A stretch of DNA of 64,000 bases from CAVSJA01 sp963728145 (GTDB lineage: Bacteria; Bacteroidota; Bacteroidia; Chitinophagales; Chitinophagaceae), in contig CAVSJA010000007.1 of the NCBI GenBank assembly GCA_963728145.1, positions 558,001 through 622,000 on the forward strand. Reading direction: 5' to 3'. A program made the position numbers and the translations under genes. The number at the start of each line of letters is the position of its first letter. Positions within the stretch are counted from its first letter, which is position 1. The notes beneath the pieces were generated by a model, which did no database searches, was not told the DNA's origin, and was given only the letters and a program-made list of their open reading frames with translations. This document shows positions 63,317 through 64,000 of this stretch, one piece after another.

Positions 63317-64000
63317 TTAGTTGTCTTTATTATAAAAAGTCTGCGAGAAATTGTATTTGAAAGAGAATTGAACTTTCATTATATCGGTGTCCCATCCATC
63401 GCTGAAGTTTTCGCGGGTTCCCCACTGAAATTCTACACCCATCATTGCATTCTTATATGGATACCACATAAGATTGCCGACTGCATACTGTCCCATTTTA
63501 AACGCGCTAGGAGCTTGTGCATCGGAATTGTCGATGTCAATAGAAGAATAACCAATCGCTGTACTGAATTTTTCATTCCAGGTATGATCAATGAATGCAC
63601 TGATGCCGGTAACGGGAAGTGCTACACCAATAACCGGTCTCATGGGATCACTAAGGTTATTTTTTATACCAATATCTACCGGGGCATCGTTCATGTAGTT
63701 TTGAATTCCTTCACCATATAAGTAGGAACCTCTAAACACCGTTTTCTTCCCGATATTAATATTGGTGCTCAGGTTCAAACCCCAGCCGAGCGCATCACCG
63801 CTTAAATCAAAAGGAGTGGGTGATTGATCTTCCCATTCTATCTGTCTTACAATACCCGCAAGTTCTATGTAGCCAAAACCAAATGCTCTCCGGTACTCAG
63901 CTGAAAGATCAGGAAGAGGAAACCTGGGTTTGACATCCCCTAATTCTATACGATCCGAATAGATACCCTGATCTGCGCTTGCACCCGGTCTTTCTAATGC
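63317..64000 (-). CDS. DcaP-like outer-membrane porin, 5' end cut by window edge
   Basis: The frame stays open from the stop at 63317 to the right edge (228 codons), so the N-terminus is missing. The visible part reads RIELGDVKPRFPLPDLSAEY, RRAFGFGYIELAGIVRQIEW, DLSGDALGWGLNLSTNINIG, KKTVFRGSYLYGEGIQNYMN, GYSSIDIDNSDAQ, YAVGNLMWYPYKNAMMGVEF, QWGTRENFSDGW, and ends VQFSFKYNFSQTFYNKDN. The PDLSAxY / GxGYIELAGIVR and GEGIxNYxND blocks are typical of DcaP-type trimeric channels for dicarboxylates and related anions. It is followed at once by the glutaminase and amidohydrolase genes, suggesting uptake of their products or substrates. Confidence 0.8.
   Translation of the reverse strand, partial: ALERPGASADQGIYSDRIELGDVKPRFPLPDLSAEYRRAFGFGYIELAGIVRQIEWEDQSPTPFDLSGDALGWGLNLSTNINIGKKTVFRGSYLYGEGIQNYMNDAPVDIGIKNNLSDPMRPVIGVALPVTGISAFIDHTWNEKFSTAIGYSSIDIDNSDAQAPSAFKMGQYAVGNLMWYPYKNAMMGVEFQWGTRENFSDGWDTDIMKVQFSFKYNFSQTFYNKDN

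Overview
The window looks like chromosomal DNA from a Bacteroidota bacterium, most likely of the Chitinophagia/Chitinophagaceae type. The reasons are a type IX secretion (T9SS) C-terminal sorting domain, a TamB gene paired with a lipid-anchored BamA-type protein, many outer-membrane beta-barrels and lipoproteins, a GH2 glycosidase with a DUF4982-like domain, and promoters of the TTG-N19-TAnnTTTG type. The genus is an inference from family content, not a measurement.

Layout. 1-2.6 kb: a secreted serine hydrolase that runs off the left edge and a membrane-anchored winged-helix regulator with two frameshifts. 2.7-5.7 kb: an ArsR / SRPBCC / RibD-type reductase / DoxX / membrane-protein set, all on the minus strand, with a clear promoter and paired operators. 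5.9-6.5 kb: tRNA-Asp, an inverted copy of its 3' end and terminator, and an internally deleted DUF1016 nuclease remnant, which look like the scar of an old integration. 6.5-14.4 kb: small stress- or detoxification-type genes (cupins, dienelactone hydrolase-like, acetyltransferase, AraC regulators, methyltransferase, metallopeptidase). Most of these carry single-base frameshifts, and one cupin gene has a truncated tandem copy. 14.5-18.7 kb: intact dehydrogenase/VOC pair, tandem alpha/beta hydrolases, DUF4239-like membrane protein. 19-30.6 kb: GH2 beta-galactosidase-like enzyme, DUF4421-like barrel, barrel remnant, barrel, arylsulfatase, a PAP2 phosphatase fused to a beta-barrel, and a lipoprotein beta-carbonic anhydrase. 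30.6-38.2 kb: barrels, a DUF481 protein, a proline-rich surface protein, a TolB-like regulator and an OprP-like porin. 38.5-40.4 kb: housekeeping accA and dapA, then a frameshifted AlkB. 41.2-45.4 kb: a repeat-rich tail-fibre/T9SS surface protein and two secreted unknowns, all interrupted. 45.5-54.6 kb: the envelope-assembly operon YqhA-like / Omp85 barrel / TamB / TamL. 55-61.1 kb: lipoprotein, a Gly/Tyr/Trp-rich surface protein, cardiolipin synthase, two barrels. 61.2-64 kb: amidohydrolase, secreted glutaminase, and a DcaP-like porin running off the right edge.

How the genes work together: most products act in or beyond the envelope. Outer-membrane assembly and lipid homeostasis (TamB/TamL, Omp85 barrel, PAP2, cardiolipin synthase) and uptake or degradation (porins, GH2, sulfatase, glutaminase, amidohydrolase) dominate. 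No SusC/SusD pair, CRISPR array, transposase or integrase gene was found. Roughly twenty single-base indels were located by reading adjacent frames. They are concentrated in 1.6-14.4 kb and 40.4-45 kb, while long genes elsewhere (TamB at 1,654 aa, GH2 at 926 aa, sulfatase at 817 aa) are intact. That favours local gene decay, but local sequence error is not excluded.
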